Shown piece after piece: positions 1 through 10,684 of a stretch of 64,000 nt of DNA; positions within the stretch are counted from its first letter, which is position 1, and each line of letters starts with the position of its first letter. The translations under genes were made by a program, and so were the position numbers. The DNA is taken from the NCBI RefSeq assembly GCF_013388295.1, contig NZ_CP058235.1:970001-1034000 (forward strand), read 5' to 3'. Origin of the DNA: Bartonella alsatica (GTDB lineage: Bacteria > Pseudomonadota > Alphaproteobacteria > Rhizobiales > Rhizobiaceae). The notes below the pieces were generated by a model, which worked only from the letters and a program-made list of their open reading frames with translations, was not told the DNA's origin and did not search any database.

Positions 1-1
1 T

Positions 2-1564
2 GTTAAGCGGTATGAAAAAACAGGTTATCCAGAGATTGTAATATTTGAAACTGGTTATGGACCTTCTGGTTTGCCACATATTGGGACTTTTGGGGAAGTC
101 GCACGTACAACCATGGTGCGCCATGCATTCCGGGTTTTAACTGACAATAAAGTTAAAACAAAACTACTTTGTTTTTCTGATGATATGGATGGTTTGCGCA
201 AGATTCCTGATAATGTACCTGATCGCGAAAAAATGGAAAGCTACCTTGGTCAACCACTTAGCCGTGTACCAGATCCTTTTGGAGATATTTATCCTTCTTT
301 TGGAGCAGCAAATAATGCACGTTTGCGTATTTTTCTTGATCGCTTTGGTTTTGATTATGAATTTGCGAGTGCTACAGATTATTATAGTTCCGGTCATTTT
401 GACGAAACTCTTTTAAGAATACTTGCCTGTTATGACAAGGTGATGGCAATTATCTTGCCAACATTAGGTGAAGAACGACGTGCTACCTATTCGCTTTTTT
501 TACCTATTTCCCCCATTTCTGGAAAAGTACTGCAAGTACCAATGATCGCCCGTAATATTGGCAAAGGTACTGTTACTTATATTGAGCCTGAAACAGGTGA
601 AACTATAGAAACAGAAATCACAGGAGGAAAAGTCAAATGTCAATGGAAGGTGGATTGGGCAATGCGCTGGAAAGCGCTTGGAGTCGATTATGAAATGGCA
701 GGAAAAGATCTTATCGATTCCACAAATCTTTCTTCTAAAATTTGTAAAGTGCTTGGTGGAAATCCACCCGAGGGATTTAATTATGAGCTTTTTTTGGATG
801 ATAAGGGACAAAAAATTTCTAAATCCAAAGGAAATGGTTTAACCATTGATGAATGGCTAACTTATGCTCCGACAGAGAGTTTAGGGCTTTATATGTTTTC
901 AAAGCCAAAAACAGCAAAACGGCTTTATTTTGATGTTATTCCAAAAGCCGTTGATGAATATTATGCGCATCTTTCAGCCTATGGTCGTCAAAAATGGCAA
1001 GAACGGCTTAATAATCCTGTATGGCATATTCATAATGGTTGCCCTCCACAAGTTGATTTGCCGGTATCCTTTGCCATGCTTTTAAATTTGGTAAGTGCTT
1101 CAAATGCGGAGAATAAAGAGGTTCTTTGGGGCTTTATTTCTCGCTATGCTAAGGGAGCTAATGCGCAAACTTATCCCAAACTTGATCAATTGGTACAATT
1201 TGCTATTAAATATTTTGATGTCTTTGTTAAACCAAATAAAAAATTTCGCATTCCTGATGAGAGTGAATGCTCAACGTTAGCGCAAATTGATGCACAATTA
1301 GCTAGTTTACCTGAAACTACTGACGGAAATGTGCTTCAAAATGTACTTCTTGATATTGCCCGTTTAACGGAACGCTATCAAGATCATAGCAAAAAAAGTC
1401 CTGAAGGAGGACCGGGTGTTTCAAATGTCTTTTTTCAAATGCTTTATGAAGTACTTTTAGGGCAAGAACGAGGACCACGATTGGGTTCATTTATCGCGCT
1501 GTACGGGATTAATGAAATGCGTGCCCTCATTTCTGAGGCGCTTGCGCGACCTATGAGGAAATAA
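2..1564 (+). CDS. lysS: Lysyl-tRNA synthetase, class I (5' end outside window)
   Basis: Charges tRNA-Lys with lysine in the cytoplasm. The frame is open from base 2, so the gene begins upstream and about 520 residues are visible; the family is usually near 550. The class I nucleotide-binding motif is seen near nt 65-85 ([16 protein letters not shown]-like), and the second signature (KISKSKGNG) near nt 808-838. These belong to the class I LysRS of archaea and alphaproteobacteria, not the class II enzyme of most bacteria. A TTG at 71 could be taken for a start but lies inside the HIGH region, so it is not one. The stop overlaps the prfC start by one base (TAATG), suggesting coupled translation of two translation-factor genes. 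Confidence 0.95.
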   Translation, partial: VKRYEKTGYPEIVIFETGYGPSGLPHIGTFGEVARTTMVRHAFRVLTDNKVKTKLLCFSDDMDGLRKIPDNVPDREKMESYLGQPLSRVPDPFGDIYPSFGAANNARLRIFLDRFGFDYEFASATDYYSSGHFDETLLRILACYDKVMAIILPTLGEERRATYSLFLPISPISGKVLQVPMIARNIGKGTVTYIEPETGETIETEITGGKVKCQWKVDWAMRWKALGVDYEMAGKDLIDSTNLSSKICKVLGGNPPEGFNYELFLDDKGQKISKSKGNGLTIDEWLTYAPTESLGLYMFSKPKTAKRLYFDVIPKAVDEYYAHLSAYGRQKWQERLNNPVWHIHNGCPPQVDLPVSFAMLLNLVSASNAENKEVLWGFISRYAKGANAQTYPKLDQLVQFAIKYFDVFVKPNKKFRIPDESECSTLAQIDAQLASLPETTDGNVLQNVLLDIARLTERYQDHSKKSPEGGPGVSNVFFQMLYEVLLGQERGPRLGSFIALYGINEMRALISEALARPMRK

Positions 1565-3141
1565 TGGAACAGAGAACACAAGAAGTAAAGCGTCGTCGTA
1601 CATTTGCAATCATTGCCCACCCAGATGCAGGGAAAACAACACTAACAGAAAAACTTTTATTGTTTGGTGGAGCTATTCAGCTTGCTGGTGAGGTGAAGGC
1701 AAAAAAGAACCGTATTCAAACCCGTTCTGATTGGATGAATATTGAACGTGACCGTGGTATTTCGGTTGTAACATCAGTGATGACATTTGAATATAGAGAA
1801 CACATTTTTAATTTATTAGACACTCCAGGCCATGCGGATTTTGCAGATGATACTTATCGCACTCTCACGGCTGTTGACAGTGCTGTCATGGTACTAGATG
1901 GTGCACGCGGAATTGAACCAAGAACACTGAAACTGTTTGAAGTGTGCCGGATGCGGGATATTCCTATTGTCACTTTTGTGAATAAAATGGATCGTGAGGC
2001 ACGTGATCCTTTAGAAATTCTAGATGAAATTGAAGAAAAGCTTGCGCTTGATACTGCACCAATCACATGGCCTATTGGTGTAGGTAAAGATTTTGTTGGT
2101 ACTTTTGATCTTCATTATAATTGTTTTCGTCAAAAGGATGATGAGGTAACACAACAAGCGGTTTCTGGGCTTGATGAAGTTGCACTTTTGCTTCCTGAAA
2201 ATCGGCGTACGCTTTTTATTGAAGAAGTCGAACTTGCTCGTAGTGCCTGCAAGAGTTTTGATTTGCGAGCTTTCCGTGAAGGACATATGACACCAGTTTA
2301 TTTCGGATCAGCTTTGCGAAATTTTGGTGTTCGTGATTTGATCAACGCGCTCGTTGATTTTGGTCCAAGTCCTCGTGATCAGGTTGCAGATCAACGCAAT
2401 ATCATAGCGACTGAGCCAAAAATGGCAGGGTTTGTCTTTAAAATTCAAGCTAATATGGATCCCAATCACCGTGATCGTATTGCATTTTTGCGGGTGTGTT
2501 CAGGGACGCTTGCGCGTGGTATGAAGACAAAGTTAGTACGAACAGGAAAACCTATGACTCTTTCGGCACCACAATTTTTCTTTGCTCGTTCACGTCAAAT
2601 TGCTGATCAAGCCTATGCTGGTGATATAGTAGGTATTCCAAATCATGGAACGTTACGTATTGGTGATACCCTGACCGAGGGAGAAGATATTATCTTTAAA
2701 GGTATACCCAATTTTGCACCGGAAATTTTACGTCGTGTTAGTTTGGGCGATCCAATAAAAGCAAAGAAACTTAAGGAAGCTCTGCATCAAATGGCTGAAG
2801 AAGGTGTTGTGCAATTATTTATTCCAGATGATGGATCATCTGCTCTTATTGGGGTGGTTGGTGCTTTACAAATTGATGTATTAATGGAGCGGCTTAAGGT
2901 GGAATATTCTTTACCGGTAAATTTTGAACCAGCGCGCTTTAGTGTATGTCGTTGGATTTTAGCAGAGGATAAAAATGAATTGCAAAAATTTGTGACCAAT
3001 CATCGTTCTGCTATTGCTCGTGATTTAGATAGTGATCCAGTTTTTTTAGCAGAAAATCATTTTTCGTTGAATTATGAAGCAGAGAGAGCACCAAAAATAA
3101 AATTTTTAGCTTTTAAAGATTATCAAATACGCCCTGAATAA
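1564..3141 (+). CDS. prfC: Peptide chain release factor 3
   Basis: GTPase that removes RF1/RF2 from the ribosome after peptide release. The 525 residues match the usual RF3 length. G1 is AHPDAGKTT (residues 18-26), G3 is DTPGHADF (about 85-92) and G4 is NKMD (about 140). The substitution of AHPDAGK for the AHVDHGK found in EF-G and the C-terminal RF3 domain distinguish it from EF-G. The ATG overlaps the lysS stop by one base. A hairpin at 3188-3218 separates it from the convergent trxA. Confidence 0.95.
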   Translation: MEQRTQEVKRRRTFAIIAHPDAGKTTLTEKLLLFGGAIQLAGEVKAKKNRIQTRSDWMNIERDRGISVVTSVMTFEYREHIFNLLDTPGHADFADDTYRTLTAVDSAVMVLDGARGIEPRTLKLFEVCRMRDIPIVTFVNKMDREARDPLEILDEIEEKLALDTAPITWPIGVGKDFVGTFDLHYNCFRQKDDEVTQQAVSGLDEVALLLPENRRTLFIEEVELARSACKSFDLRAFREGHMTPVYFGSALRNFGVRDLINALVDFGPSPRDQVADQRNIIATEPKMAGFVFKIQANMDPNHRDRIAFLRVCSGTLARGMKTKLVRTGKPMTLSAPQFFFARSRQIADQAYAGDIVGIPNHGTLRIGDTLTEGEDIIFKGIPNFAPEILRRVSLGDPIKAKKLKEALHQMAEEGVVQLFIPDDGSSALIGVVGALQIDVLMERLKVEYSLPVNFEPARFSVCRWILAEDKNELQKFVTNHRSAIARDLDSDPVFLAENHFSLNYEAERAPKIKFLAFKDYQIRPE

Positions 3142-3187
3142 TAGACATTTTTTTAAGTGAAAAGAATTATTTTTAAAAAAGACAGAT

Positions 3188-3218
3188 AAAAGGAAGAGGT
3201 AAGATTCCTCTCCTTTTT
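3188..3218. terminator. Bidirectional terminator between prfC and trxA
   Basis: An inverted repeat, AAAAGGAAGAGG against CCTCTCCTTTTT with one bulged A and a 7-base loop. It ends in a T run on the plus strand and has its own T run on the minus strand. It sits between two convergent genes, so it probably stops both transcripts. Confidence 0.7.
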
Positions 3219-3241
3219 GGAAAAAATTATTATGAGCAGAT

Positions 3242-3565
3242 TTAACGAAGACTATCTTTAATCCATTCAGAAACACGTCCTTTAGAAGCAGCCCCAACCA
3301 TATTTGATGAGATGTTCCCATTTTTAAACATCAATAAAGTAGGAATCGAGCGCACTCCATATTGGGTAGCCAGTTCCGGGTTTTCATCAATATTTACCTT
3401 GGCAATTTTGATTTGGCTTTGCATTTCCGTTGAAATTTCGTCTAAAATCGGAGCAATCATTTTGCAAGGGCCGCACCACTCTGCCCAAAAATCAACCACA
3501 ACAGGGATGGAAGAAGTAAGAACTTCACTTTCGAAATTACTTTTATTAACTTTTATACACGTCAT
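3242..3565 (-). CDS. trxA: Thioredoxin
   Basis: Small cytoplasmic dithiol-disulfide oxidoreductase. The active site is WCGPCK with the two cysteines at residues 31 and 34, and the cis-proline follows in SIPT (P75). The start was chosen at the ATG at 3565, which has AAGGA seven bases upstream and gives 107 residues, the usual size. An in-frame ATG seven codons earlier (3586) has a poor ribosome site. It lies about 110 bp after addA on the same strand, an addB-addA-trxA order common in Rhizobiales. Confidence 0.95.
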   Translation of the reverse strand: MTCIKVNKSNFESEVLTSSIPVVVDFWAEWCGPCKMIAPILDEISTEMQSQIKIAKVNIDENPELATQYGVRSIPTLLMFKNGNISSNMVGAASKGRVSEWIKDSLR

Positions 3566-3674
3566 TAATTTATCCTTTATATTCATTTCTATAGATTGTT
3601 ACAACAAAAATTCATATCAAGTTATTGTAAAAATAAATTATAAGGTTCTTTGTAAAAAGAAGTTTCTTGGTTTA

Positions 3675-6600
3675 TCAAGCAATTTCATCAAGAAGTGCAT
3701 CGAGTTTTTCTGGAGGAAGTTTAAAAATTTTTACTTCTTTACTGTAGATAAGAAGGGCTTGGATATTTTTATTGGGATGAATAGCTTGTAGCAATTTTCG
3801 GTAAAGAGCCATTTGCAACAAATAGTGTGGGGCAATAGCAGCTTCGTTTTCTGGTGGTACACCTGTTTTAAAATCAGCAAAGATAATGCTATTTTGTGTG
3901 ATATATAAACGGTCAATTTGGCCGGAAACTACTTGTTCTTTTCCATGAATTTTTACAATGCCCATTAAGGAAACTTCGGCACGTGAATGGTCAGAAAAGA
4001 GGGGCTTGAGGTAGGAATCATCCAAAATCTGCCAAACATGACAGAGCGCTTTTTGTCTTTGTCTTTCATGCCAATGAGAGACTTTTGTATTGAGATAGTA
4101 TTGGGCATAATCTCGACGTTGTGTAGAAGGGCAATTAGGTAAATGTTGCAGCAATCGGTGAACAATATTACCATATTCAATGGAAAAAGCTCTATTCGTA
4201 TTTGTTTCTCCTAAGACAGGTGAGATACTAAGAGATTTTTGATTGGAGGAAATCTCAGTCTCAGCTTCAATAGAAAGACTAGCAACGGAAGGTTTTAATG
4301 GTTTCGGTAAGACTGGTTCTGCTGGTAGTTTATGGGAAAAAAAGTCAGGCAAAGGTGGAAATGTTTGGCCTTCAGCAGAGGATACTGCTTTGTATATTGG
4401 GGTAGAAGAAGAAGGTGTAATGCAATAGCGCCAAGCCGCAATATCCTCAGCAGGACCCTTTATGGGAACTGCATGCGGTTTGAGGGCCTTCTTTACTAAT
4501 TGTAGCCATGTATCAGGAGAGGATCGCTCACCACTATATCCACAAATAAACAATCGATCTTCAGCACGTGTCATTCCTACATAGAGAAGGCGTTTATACT
4601 CTTCTTCAGCACGTTTTTTTAAATATGCAAGCGCTTTTTCAGAAAGTTTTGTGTTAAATTCTGAATTTGGATGCCAGATAAAACCTTGTTGATTACTCAA
4701 TTGTTTATTGTTTAAAGAAACTTTAAGAAGGTGTGGTGCGTGTTGAGGATGCCAAATTGCACTACCAGGATCAACTAGGAAAACGACAGCAGCTTCAAGT
4801 CCTTTTGCAGCATGAATAGTCATGATACGAATTTCTTCATGGTTTTGGTCAAGTTCACGTTTAATTTCTGGTTTGCTTGCGCTTAAGATTTCCAAAAAAG
4901 CTTGTAATCCTGGTAAACCAGTTTTTTGAATAGTGAGCGTATAATCCATAAAAGCATCAAGTACATCGTTTGCTTCAGAACCTAAACGGGCTAGAATTTT
5001 TTGTCGTCCCTTATCATTGTTTAGAATATGACTATAGAATTCAAAAACAGGCATTTTATCAACTAAATTGCGATATTTACTGAGACTTTCAAAGATATAT
5101 TTAAAAGATGCATGCGACGACACGTGCATACAAAGGCTTTGCCAAAGGGAACCTGTACGGTGTGCTGCAAGCTGAAAAAGTTTTTCTTCGCTAAGCGAAA
5201 AAAGAGGACTTTTTAAAACACAAGCCAGGGAAAGATCATCTTGTGGTTGTAAGACAAAACGGGCAAGTGCCATTAAATCCCGTACACTGATATGGTTAGT
5301 GAGCTGTAAGCGATCAGCACCTGCTACAGGAATATTTCGTAATTTAAGGGCACGGGAAAGCGCAGAAACAAATTGATCACGCTTACGTACCAATATCATA
5401 ATATCACTAGCACACATTAAACGTCCTTTTGCTGGAAGCATTTCTCCTTTCTGTAACCAGTCTGCGATGGTTTCAGCAATTTTTTCCGCAAGACGTACTT
5501 CCGGTGTATTTAAGTGATCAACAGCTAAACACCAATCGTCAGGAAACTCATTTGTTTCTTTGGAAATAGCATCCCATAAGATAACATCACCCGGGCTGTG
5601 AATACGAATAGCTTCGTGTACCGTTTTTGTATTTTCTGCTGAAAGCCCTTTGTAATTTTCTGGTGTTTCAAAGACAAGATCGATGCTTTTAAGAACATCA
5701 GCTGTAGAGCGAAAAGAATAATTTAATTGCACTTTTTCAAATTTCTGTTTCGCTTGTTTTGCTTTTTTTTGAATCATTCGTCCATTTGCAGAAAAATTTT
5801 CTGGTGCAGCGCCTTGAAAAGAATAAATAGATTGTTTTTCATCTCCAACAGCAAAAAGAGTACGTATATTTGTGCGTTGACTATGACCCGTAAAAAATTC
5901 TTGTGCCAAAAGTTGAATAATTTGCCATTGTTCAGGATTAGTATCTTGTGCTTCATCAAGCAAAATATGATCAAGTCCATGATCAAGTTTATATTGCACC
6001 CATTGGCTTGCACCTTTGCGTTGCAACAAACAGAGTGTGCGTTCAATGAGATCATCAAAATCTAACAAGCCATTAGCCTTTTTTAAATTGTCGTAGATTT
6101 TAAGATATGTGGCACAGAGTTGAAAAGCGGCCATGTTGAGTGTAACAATTTTTACGCATTTGTATTTCTCTAAAAGAACAGAAAGTTTGCTTTGTTTGTC
6201 TTCAATCATTTGTTGAATAAAGGGCCAAATTTCATCTGATTTTTTAGGGTATAAACGTGAAAAGTTGCGAGGTTCACCTGTCGTTTTAAAATAAATATTT
6301 GAAATAATGTTGATAATGTTTGTTTCATCACAAACAGTTTCTAATTGGGAAAATTTTGCAATAATATCTTTGAGATTTTGTTTACCATAGGTTTGACAAT
6401 GTGTAAGGGCATAAAGAGGTAGACGAGCAGTCTGTTGAATTTTTTCCAGCAGCCGCTGGTTTGTATCATCAGGTGCTAAATTAAATAGCGCACGCAGTTG
6501 TTCTTCTCCGTTTTCAGACAAAAGAGAAGATAAAAAATCAGACAGTTCGTGTTGCTTTTGGGTTGCTTCATACAGTAATTGATTAAAAGTGTTTTCATTG

Positions 6601-7148
6601 ATAACTTTAAGAAGTTGTTTTAAAGCATGTTGTATATCGTTATGCATTAAAAGTTGACGGCGGGCTTCTTGTAATAATTTTTTTCGATTGATATCATCGA
6701 TAAGTTCAAAATGCCCAGCAATATTGGCTTCCAACATAAATTGATGCAAAAGAGATTCACAAAATGCATGAATAGTTTGAATTTTTAATCCCCCTGGTGT
6801 TTCGAGGGCACGAGCAAAGAGTTGGCGAGCGTAGGATAATTTTTGCGCATTGATAGGTTTATTTTCAAGCTGCGATAAGATTTTCTGAAGCTGTGTGTCA
6901 TCAAATTCATTCCAGCTGGAAAGTGTGCGAAAAATCCGCGATTGCATAACAGCAGCAGCTGCTTTCGTATAAGTAAGACATAAAATACGTGATGGCGGGG
7001 TCCCATTTAAAAGCAAACGAATAACCCGTTCACTTAAAACATGAGTTTTTCCAGCTCCTGCATTTGCAGAAACCCACACGTTTGTTGTTGGGTGTGTTGC
7101 CATTGCTTGAGCATCAAGGGCTGCTTCAGGAATAGAAAAAAGAGTCAT
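3675..7148 (-). CDS. addA: Double-strand break repair helicase-nuclease AddA
   Basis: The UvrD-type helicase and nuclease subunit of AddAB, which resects double-strand breaks for RecA loading, replacing RecBCD. The 1157 residues carry Walker A ANAGAGKT (28-35), motif II LLDEAQDTNPEQW, motif III VGDEKQSIYSFQGA, motif V IHAAKGLE and motif VI YVGMTRAEDRL. The C-terminal RecB-like nuclease shows GQIDRLY...FADFKTG with its metal-binding Asp. The start overlaps the addB stop by four bases (ATGA), so translation is probably coupled. It appears intact. Confidence 0.95.
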   Translation of the reverse strand: MTLFSIPEAALDAQAMATHPTTNVWVSANAGAGKTHVLSERVIRLLLNGTPPSRILCLTYTKAAAAVMQSRIFRTLSSWNEFDDTQLQKILSQLENKPINAQKLSYARQLFARALETPGGLKIQTIHAFCESLLHQFMLEANIAGHFELIDDINRKKLLQEARRQLLMHNDIQHALKQLLKVINENTFNQLLYEATQKQHELSDFLSSLLSENGEEQLRALFNLAPDDTNQRLLEKIQQTARLPLYALTHCQTYGKQNLKDIIAKFSQLETVCDETNIINIISNIYFKTTGEPRNFSRLYPKKSDEIWPFIQQMIEDKQSKLSVLLEKYKCVKIVTLNMAAFQLCATYLKIYDNLKKANGLLDFDDLIERTLCLLQRKGASQWVQYKLDHGLDHILLDEAQDTNPEQWQIIQLLAQEFFTGHSQRTNIRTLFAVGDEKQSIYSFQGAAPENFSANGRMIQKKAKQAKQKFEKVQLNYSFRSTADVLKSIDLVFETPENYKGLSAENTKTVHEAIRIHSPGDVILWDAISKETNEFPDDWCLAVDHLNTPEVRLAEKIAETIADWLQKGEMLPAKGRLMCASDIMILVRKRDQFVSALSRALKLRNIPVAGADRLQLTNHISVRDLMALARFVLQPQDDLSLACVLKSPLFSLSEEKLFQLAAHRTGSLWQSLCMHVSSHASFKYIFESLSKYRNLVDKMPVFEFYSHILNNDKGRQKILARLGSEANDVLDAFMDYTLTIQKTGLPGLQAFLEILSASKPEIKRELDQNHEEIRIMTIHAAKGLEAAVVFLVDPGSAIWHPQHAPHLLKVSLNNKQLSNQQGFIWHPNSEFNTKLSEKALAYLKKRAEEEYKRLLYVGMTRAEDRLFICGYSGERSSPDTWLQLVKKALKPHAVPIKGPAEDIAAWRYCITPSSSTPIYKAVSSAEGQTFPPLPDFFSHKLPAEPVLPKPLKPSVASLSIEAETEISSNQKSLSISPVLGETNTNRAFSIEYGNIVHRLLQHLPNCPSTQRRDYAQYYLNTKVSHWHERQRQKALCHVWQILDDSYLKPLFSDHSRAEVSLMGIVKIHGKEQVVSGQIDRLYITQNSIIFADFKTGVPPENEAAIAPHYLLQMALYRKLLQAIHPNKNIQALLIYSKEVKIFKLPPEKLDALLDEIA

Positions 7149-10100
7149 GATTGATCTGCTTTATGAATATCGCTTGACCATTCCCATAAACGTGCCAGAT
7201 GGTCATAGTCACCTTCATAACGTTTTTTAAAAGGGACTGCGTGCGAAAGATAGCCTTGTTGTGGGTTTTTATAATAATCCATTAATGCGATAAGATGTTT
7301 CCATGCTTTTTCACCAAGATTAATTGCGCTTTGGTACTCTTTTGCTCCTTTCTTTAAAAGAATTGATTGGCGGGTGATTTCTCCTTTTCCGTTGAGGGGA
7401 ATATAAAATAAATCTGAGGGGATAAAATCTTGAAAATCTGTAAATGCACCTTTCATGAGCAAAGCTGTTTCCAGTGCTAATTGTGGAAATAATAAATCAC
7501 GAACTTGTTTTGACGAGGGGGGCGTGCTGGTTTTAAAATCAAGGATTTCAACCATTTTACCTGGCAATACATCAATCCGATCAGCACGTCCTGAAAGGGT
7601 TATACCTGTTGTGCCTATAGGTATTTTTTGAGATACTACTTCGACGTGTCGTTCTCGAGATCCTAAACTTTGTTCCCATTGGATAAAAAACGGAGCAAAA
7701 TTTTCAAAATTTTTCCACCAAATTATATCAATATCGATAGGTAAATTTAATTTATCAAATTCTTGTCGTCCGAGAGTTAAGAGTACATCTAACGCATTTG
7801 CGGCATTTGGATTTTTTACTTGTGTCCAAAAAGCGGCAAGAATAGTGTGATATAATGTTCCACGTTCAGTAGCGCAAGGATCATAAGTAAGTGCTTTAAG
7901 TGGTTTAAGCCGCAAAATTTTTTTGGCATAAATGGCATAAGGGTCGTACCGCAGTGTTGGTATTTCAGTAACCGAAAAGTGACGTGGACGCATTTTAAGG
8001 GATGGTGTAGGGCAAGGACGTGTTGCACAGGCAATCATATTTGTATTATCAAGCATTTTCGCCCAATGAAGTAATATTTCACCTCGTTCACGGATTTGCT
8101 TCCAAACTTGTTTCCCAACAACCGTTTCTAGGCGTTGTAGCCAACGTGAAGGAAGTGAAGGGGCGTGATTAATTCGTAATGCTCGGCTCATTACCACTTT
8201 ATTCATTCCCATAGCCCACTGAAAATCATGTGCGGAAAGACCAATCCGCTGTTCGGGTGGTTCGAGAGTTAACATCATTTTCATTGGCCGTGATAAAAAA
8301 GCATCATTGCGGGTTGTAACAGGCCATGATCCTTCATTAAGACCGCCGATAACTACGGTATCAATTGTTTGTAAACGTGATTCTAAAGTGCCCCAAATGA
8401 ATAAACGTGGATGCCCGCCCGGGGACGGCGTGACAGAACGAGTTGCTATCAGGGCCGAAAACATAGCGGGCCACTCACAAAGGTCAAATTTTAGTCCTGA
8501 TTGATCACTCACTAATTCACGCAAAAAAGTTAAGAGGGCTTGTCCTGCTTCATGTTGATAAAGATGGGTGAGAGAATTATTTTCATCACGCCCAAAATTT
8601 TCAAAAACTTCAACTGTTGCTACCACGGCTTCATTGATAGTGCTTTCTTTTTTTTGTTTCATAAGAGATGCTAAAGGTTTGACAGCTTTACTCAAAAGAT
8701 GACAAAGGAAACGTGCTTCTTCACACTTTTGTTGATCAAGGACGTTTTTTTCAGAAATATTGTGAGAATGTGCTGTTATCCATTTTTCGAGAAATTTATT
8801 ACATTCGCAAAGATTAATACAGGCTGTATTTCCTCGGAGAACAAAGAGTTCAAAATTTTCTATAATCTCGCGTAAGTGATGACGATTTTGCCCTAATGTG
8901 GTGAGTGGGTGTTTGAGCAAGGAAAGAAAAGCAATTGGGTCATGAGGTTGAAACACATTTTCTAAAAGAAGACGTAACAAGGTCAAGGGGAGTGTTTGTG
9001 CAAGTGGTATTCCACTTGAATCATTTGCTTCAATTCCAAAACGCTGTAATTCAGTTGCGACACGACGAGCTAAATTACGGTCATTTGTGATAAGAGCTGC
9101 GTTTTTTTGAGGTTCTTCAATGGCATTGCGTAAGGTGACAGCAATGGCAAGAGCTTCCTCCCGCTCATTTATAGCTTCAATGAATGACCAATCTGCACAA
9201 AGTGTTTCATAATCATCGCGAATAATTTGTACCCATCGGTCTGTTGTAGAAGCTGGCCGAAGTGCTTCTGATAAAAGAGCTGCACGTTTTGCTTTTATTG
9301 CACTTTGTTGTCCAATTTCACGAACATGAATGCGATGACATTTCATGAGAGAGAGTAGTTTTTTTAAATGATATTGAGGATGACTGAAAGCGTTTGCTGC
9401 ATGATCAAAAAAATCAAAATTTGTTTTTTTTTCGTTGGTTGTACCTAATGCATTCCACTGTTCTTCATCCATTTGAAGATCAAGACCTGCAAGAACAACA
9501 GCTCCTTTTGGTAGGCGAGAAATTACCTTTAAAAGATGGGAAACTGCGGGGATAGAACCTGCCACACCGGCAGCAAGTATGGGTTTATTCGATTGTGTCC
9601 GGTGAAGAGTTTCTGCGTGTATTTTGAGAGCTTGATTGCGCCATTCAACTGGATTACTTCGTTTCCTTTCTTGTAAGATTTGTGGCCAGCTCTGTGTAAC
9701 GATAGTCAGAAAATTAAGGGTTATTTGCCACCATTCGGCTATCATATCAGGTGCAATTTCTTTAAGCTTTGACCAATCTGCTGCTTCTGTTTCAATTTCG
9801 TCCATCAAGTGTGCTAAATCTTGAGCAAGCCAAATCGCATCAGCAGTGTGAGCAGGAATAAGAACATCTTCTGTGCCAAACATGTCACGCAGATGAGCAG
9901 GCAAATTTTCACGCCAAGGACGAATAAGGCGCGCTAAGAGCAAGAGACGTTCACTTTCTCCAATGGGAGGGTTCAGAGTGTTGGTATGGTTTTCAATAAA
10001 AAGGAAACTATCTTCATCCAGATCTCCTAAGGGACGAATTGTTGGCAAGAAGGTTGATCGTGTATCGCTTCTTTCGACAAAAGCAGTACGTAAAGCGCGA

Positions 10101-10267
10101 GCAGCACGACGTGTTGGAACATAAATGAGGGTATCAGAAAGAGCAGTCTGAATATCTCCATTTGGCGCAAAGTTATCAATAAGTTCACCCGAAAGTAATG
10201 CATCAACAAAATGAGGCAAAAAAGAAGTTCCTGGAGAAATAGAAAAAACACGAGGTATATAGCTCAT
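7145..10267 (-). CDS. addB: Double-strand break repair protein AddB
   Basis: Partner of AddA, with 1040 residues. The C-terminal nuclease motif is seen as GRADRIDVLPGKMVEILDFKT. The N-terminus begins FSISPGTSFLPHF where Bacillus AddB has a Walker A loop, and no GKT is visible. The region corresponding to the first iron-sulfur cysteine reads YDPYAIYAK, and no cysteine cluster follows the nuclease motif. This looks like the alphaproteobacterial AddB class, in which the helicase-like half is probably structural (Chi scanning) rather than an ATPase. It overlaps addA by four bases. Immediately upstream lies a gene relic, not the nucleotidyltransferase often found there in relatives. Confidence 0.93.
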   Translation of the reverse strand: MSYIPRVFSISPGTSFLPHFVDALLSGELIDNFAPNGDIQTALSDTLIYVPTRRAARALRTAFVERSDTRSTFLPTIRPLGDLDEDSFLFIENHTNTLNPPIGESERLLLLARLIRPWRENLPAHLRDMFGTEDVLIPAHTADAIWLAQDLAHLMDEIETEAADWSKLKEIAPDMIAEWWQITLNFLTIVTQSWPQILQERKRSNPVEWRNQALKIHAETLHRTQSNKPILAAGVAGSIPAVSHLLKVISRLPKGAVVLAGLDLQMDEEQWNALGTTNEKKTNFDFFDHAANAFSHPQYHLKKLLSLMKCHRIHVREIGQQSAIKAKRAALLSEALRPASTTDRWVQIIRDDYETLCADWSFIEAINEREEALAIAVTLRNAIEEPQKNAALITNDRNLARRVATELQRFGIEANDSSGIPLAQTLPLTLLRLLLENVFQPHDPIAFLSLLKHPLTTLGQNRHHLREIIENFELFVLRGNTACINLCECNKFLEKWITAHSHNISEKNVLDQQKCEEARFLCHLLSKAVKPLASLMKQKKESTINEAVVATVEVFENFGRDENNSLTHLYQHEAGQALLTFLRELVSDQSGLKFDLCEWPAMFSALIATRSVTPSPGGHPRLFIWGTLESRLQTIDTVVIGGLNEGSWPVTTRNDAFLSRPMKMMLTLEPPEQRIGLSAHDFQWAMGMNKVVMSRALRINHAPSLPSRWLQRLETVVGKQVWKQIRERGEILLHWAKMLDNTNMIACATRPCPTPSLKMRPRHFSVTEIPTLRYDPYAIYAKKILRLKPLKALTYDPCATERGTLYHTILAAFWTQVKNPNAANALDVLLTLGRQEFDKLNLPIDIDIIWWKNFENFAPFFIQWEQSLGSRERHVEVVSQKIPIGTTGITLSGRADRIDVLPGKMVEILDFKTSTPPSSKQVRDLLFPQLALETALLMKGAFTDFQDFIPSDLFYIPLNGKGEITRQSILLKKGAKEYQSAINLGEKAWKHLIALMDYYKNPQQGYLSHAVPFKKRYEGDYDHLARLWEWSSDIHKADQS

Positions 10268-10684
10268 TTACCCTCTTTTGAGATACATGGAAAATTTAGT
10301 TGTTTTCATTTTTCTAATGTATACAATTTTTATTGAGGGCAAAACTGAAAAGCTACATTTATATGGTAGATTTTTGACTTTTATAAAAATATTAAAATAC
10401 ATCTTATAACTTGAGTCAGTGCGCACAATATAAAAAAATTTTCTAATATTTATCAATAAAGAGATGACTACGATTCATTATTTAGCCGGAACAACAATAT
10501 AAAGAGCAAAATATTAAAGTTTTCAAAGGCTTAGGATTTGTAAGCATATTTTAAAATATTGCATATGATAAACAAGTAACTTACTATGCCATTGATACAG
10601 TGCAATATGAAAATACTCTTTAACATATTTGCATTGTTTCCAGAAAAGTCGCTTTACGATATTGCGACGTTTAAACAACTAGTT
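10268..10684. other. Gene-free stretch upstream of addB
   Basis: About 420 bases of AT-rich sequence. On the minus strand a frame is open for about 50 codons (roughly 10525-10680) without a start codon. It follows the phosphotransferase relic and might be its extreme 3' end. Many alphaproteobacteria have a nucleotidyltransferase (MurU-like) gene between tsaE and addB; no recognisable trace of it is visible here. Confidence 0.4.
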
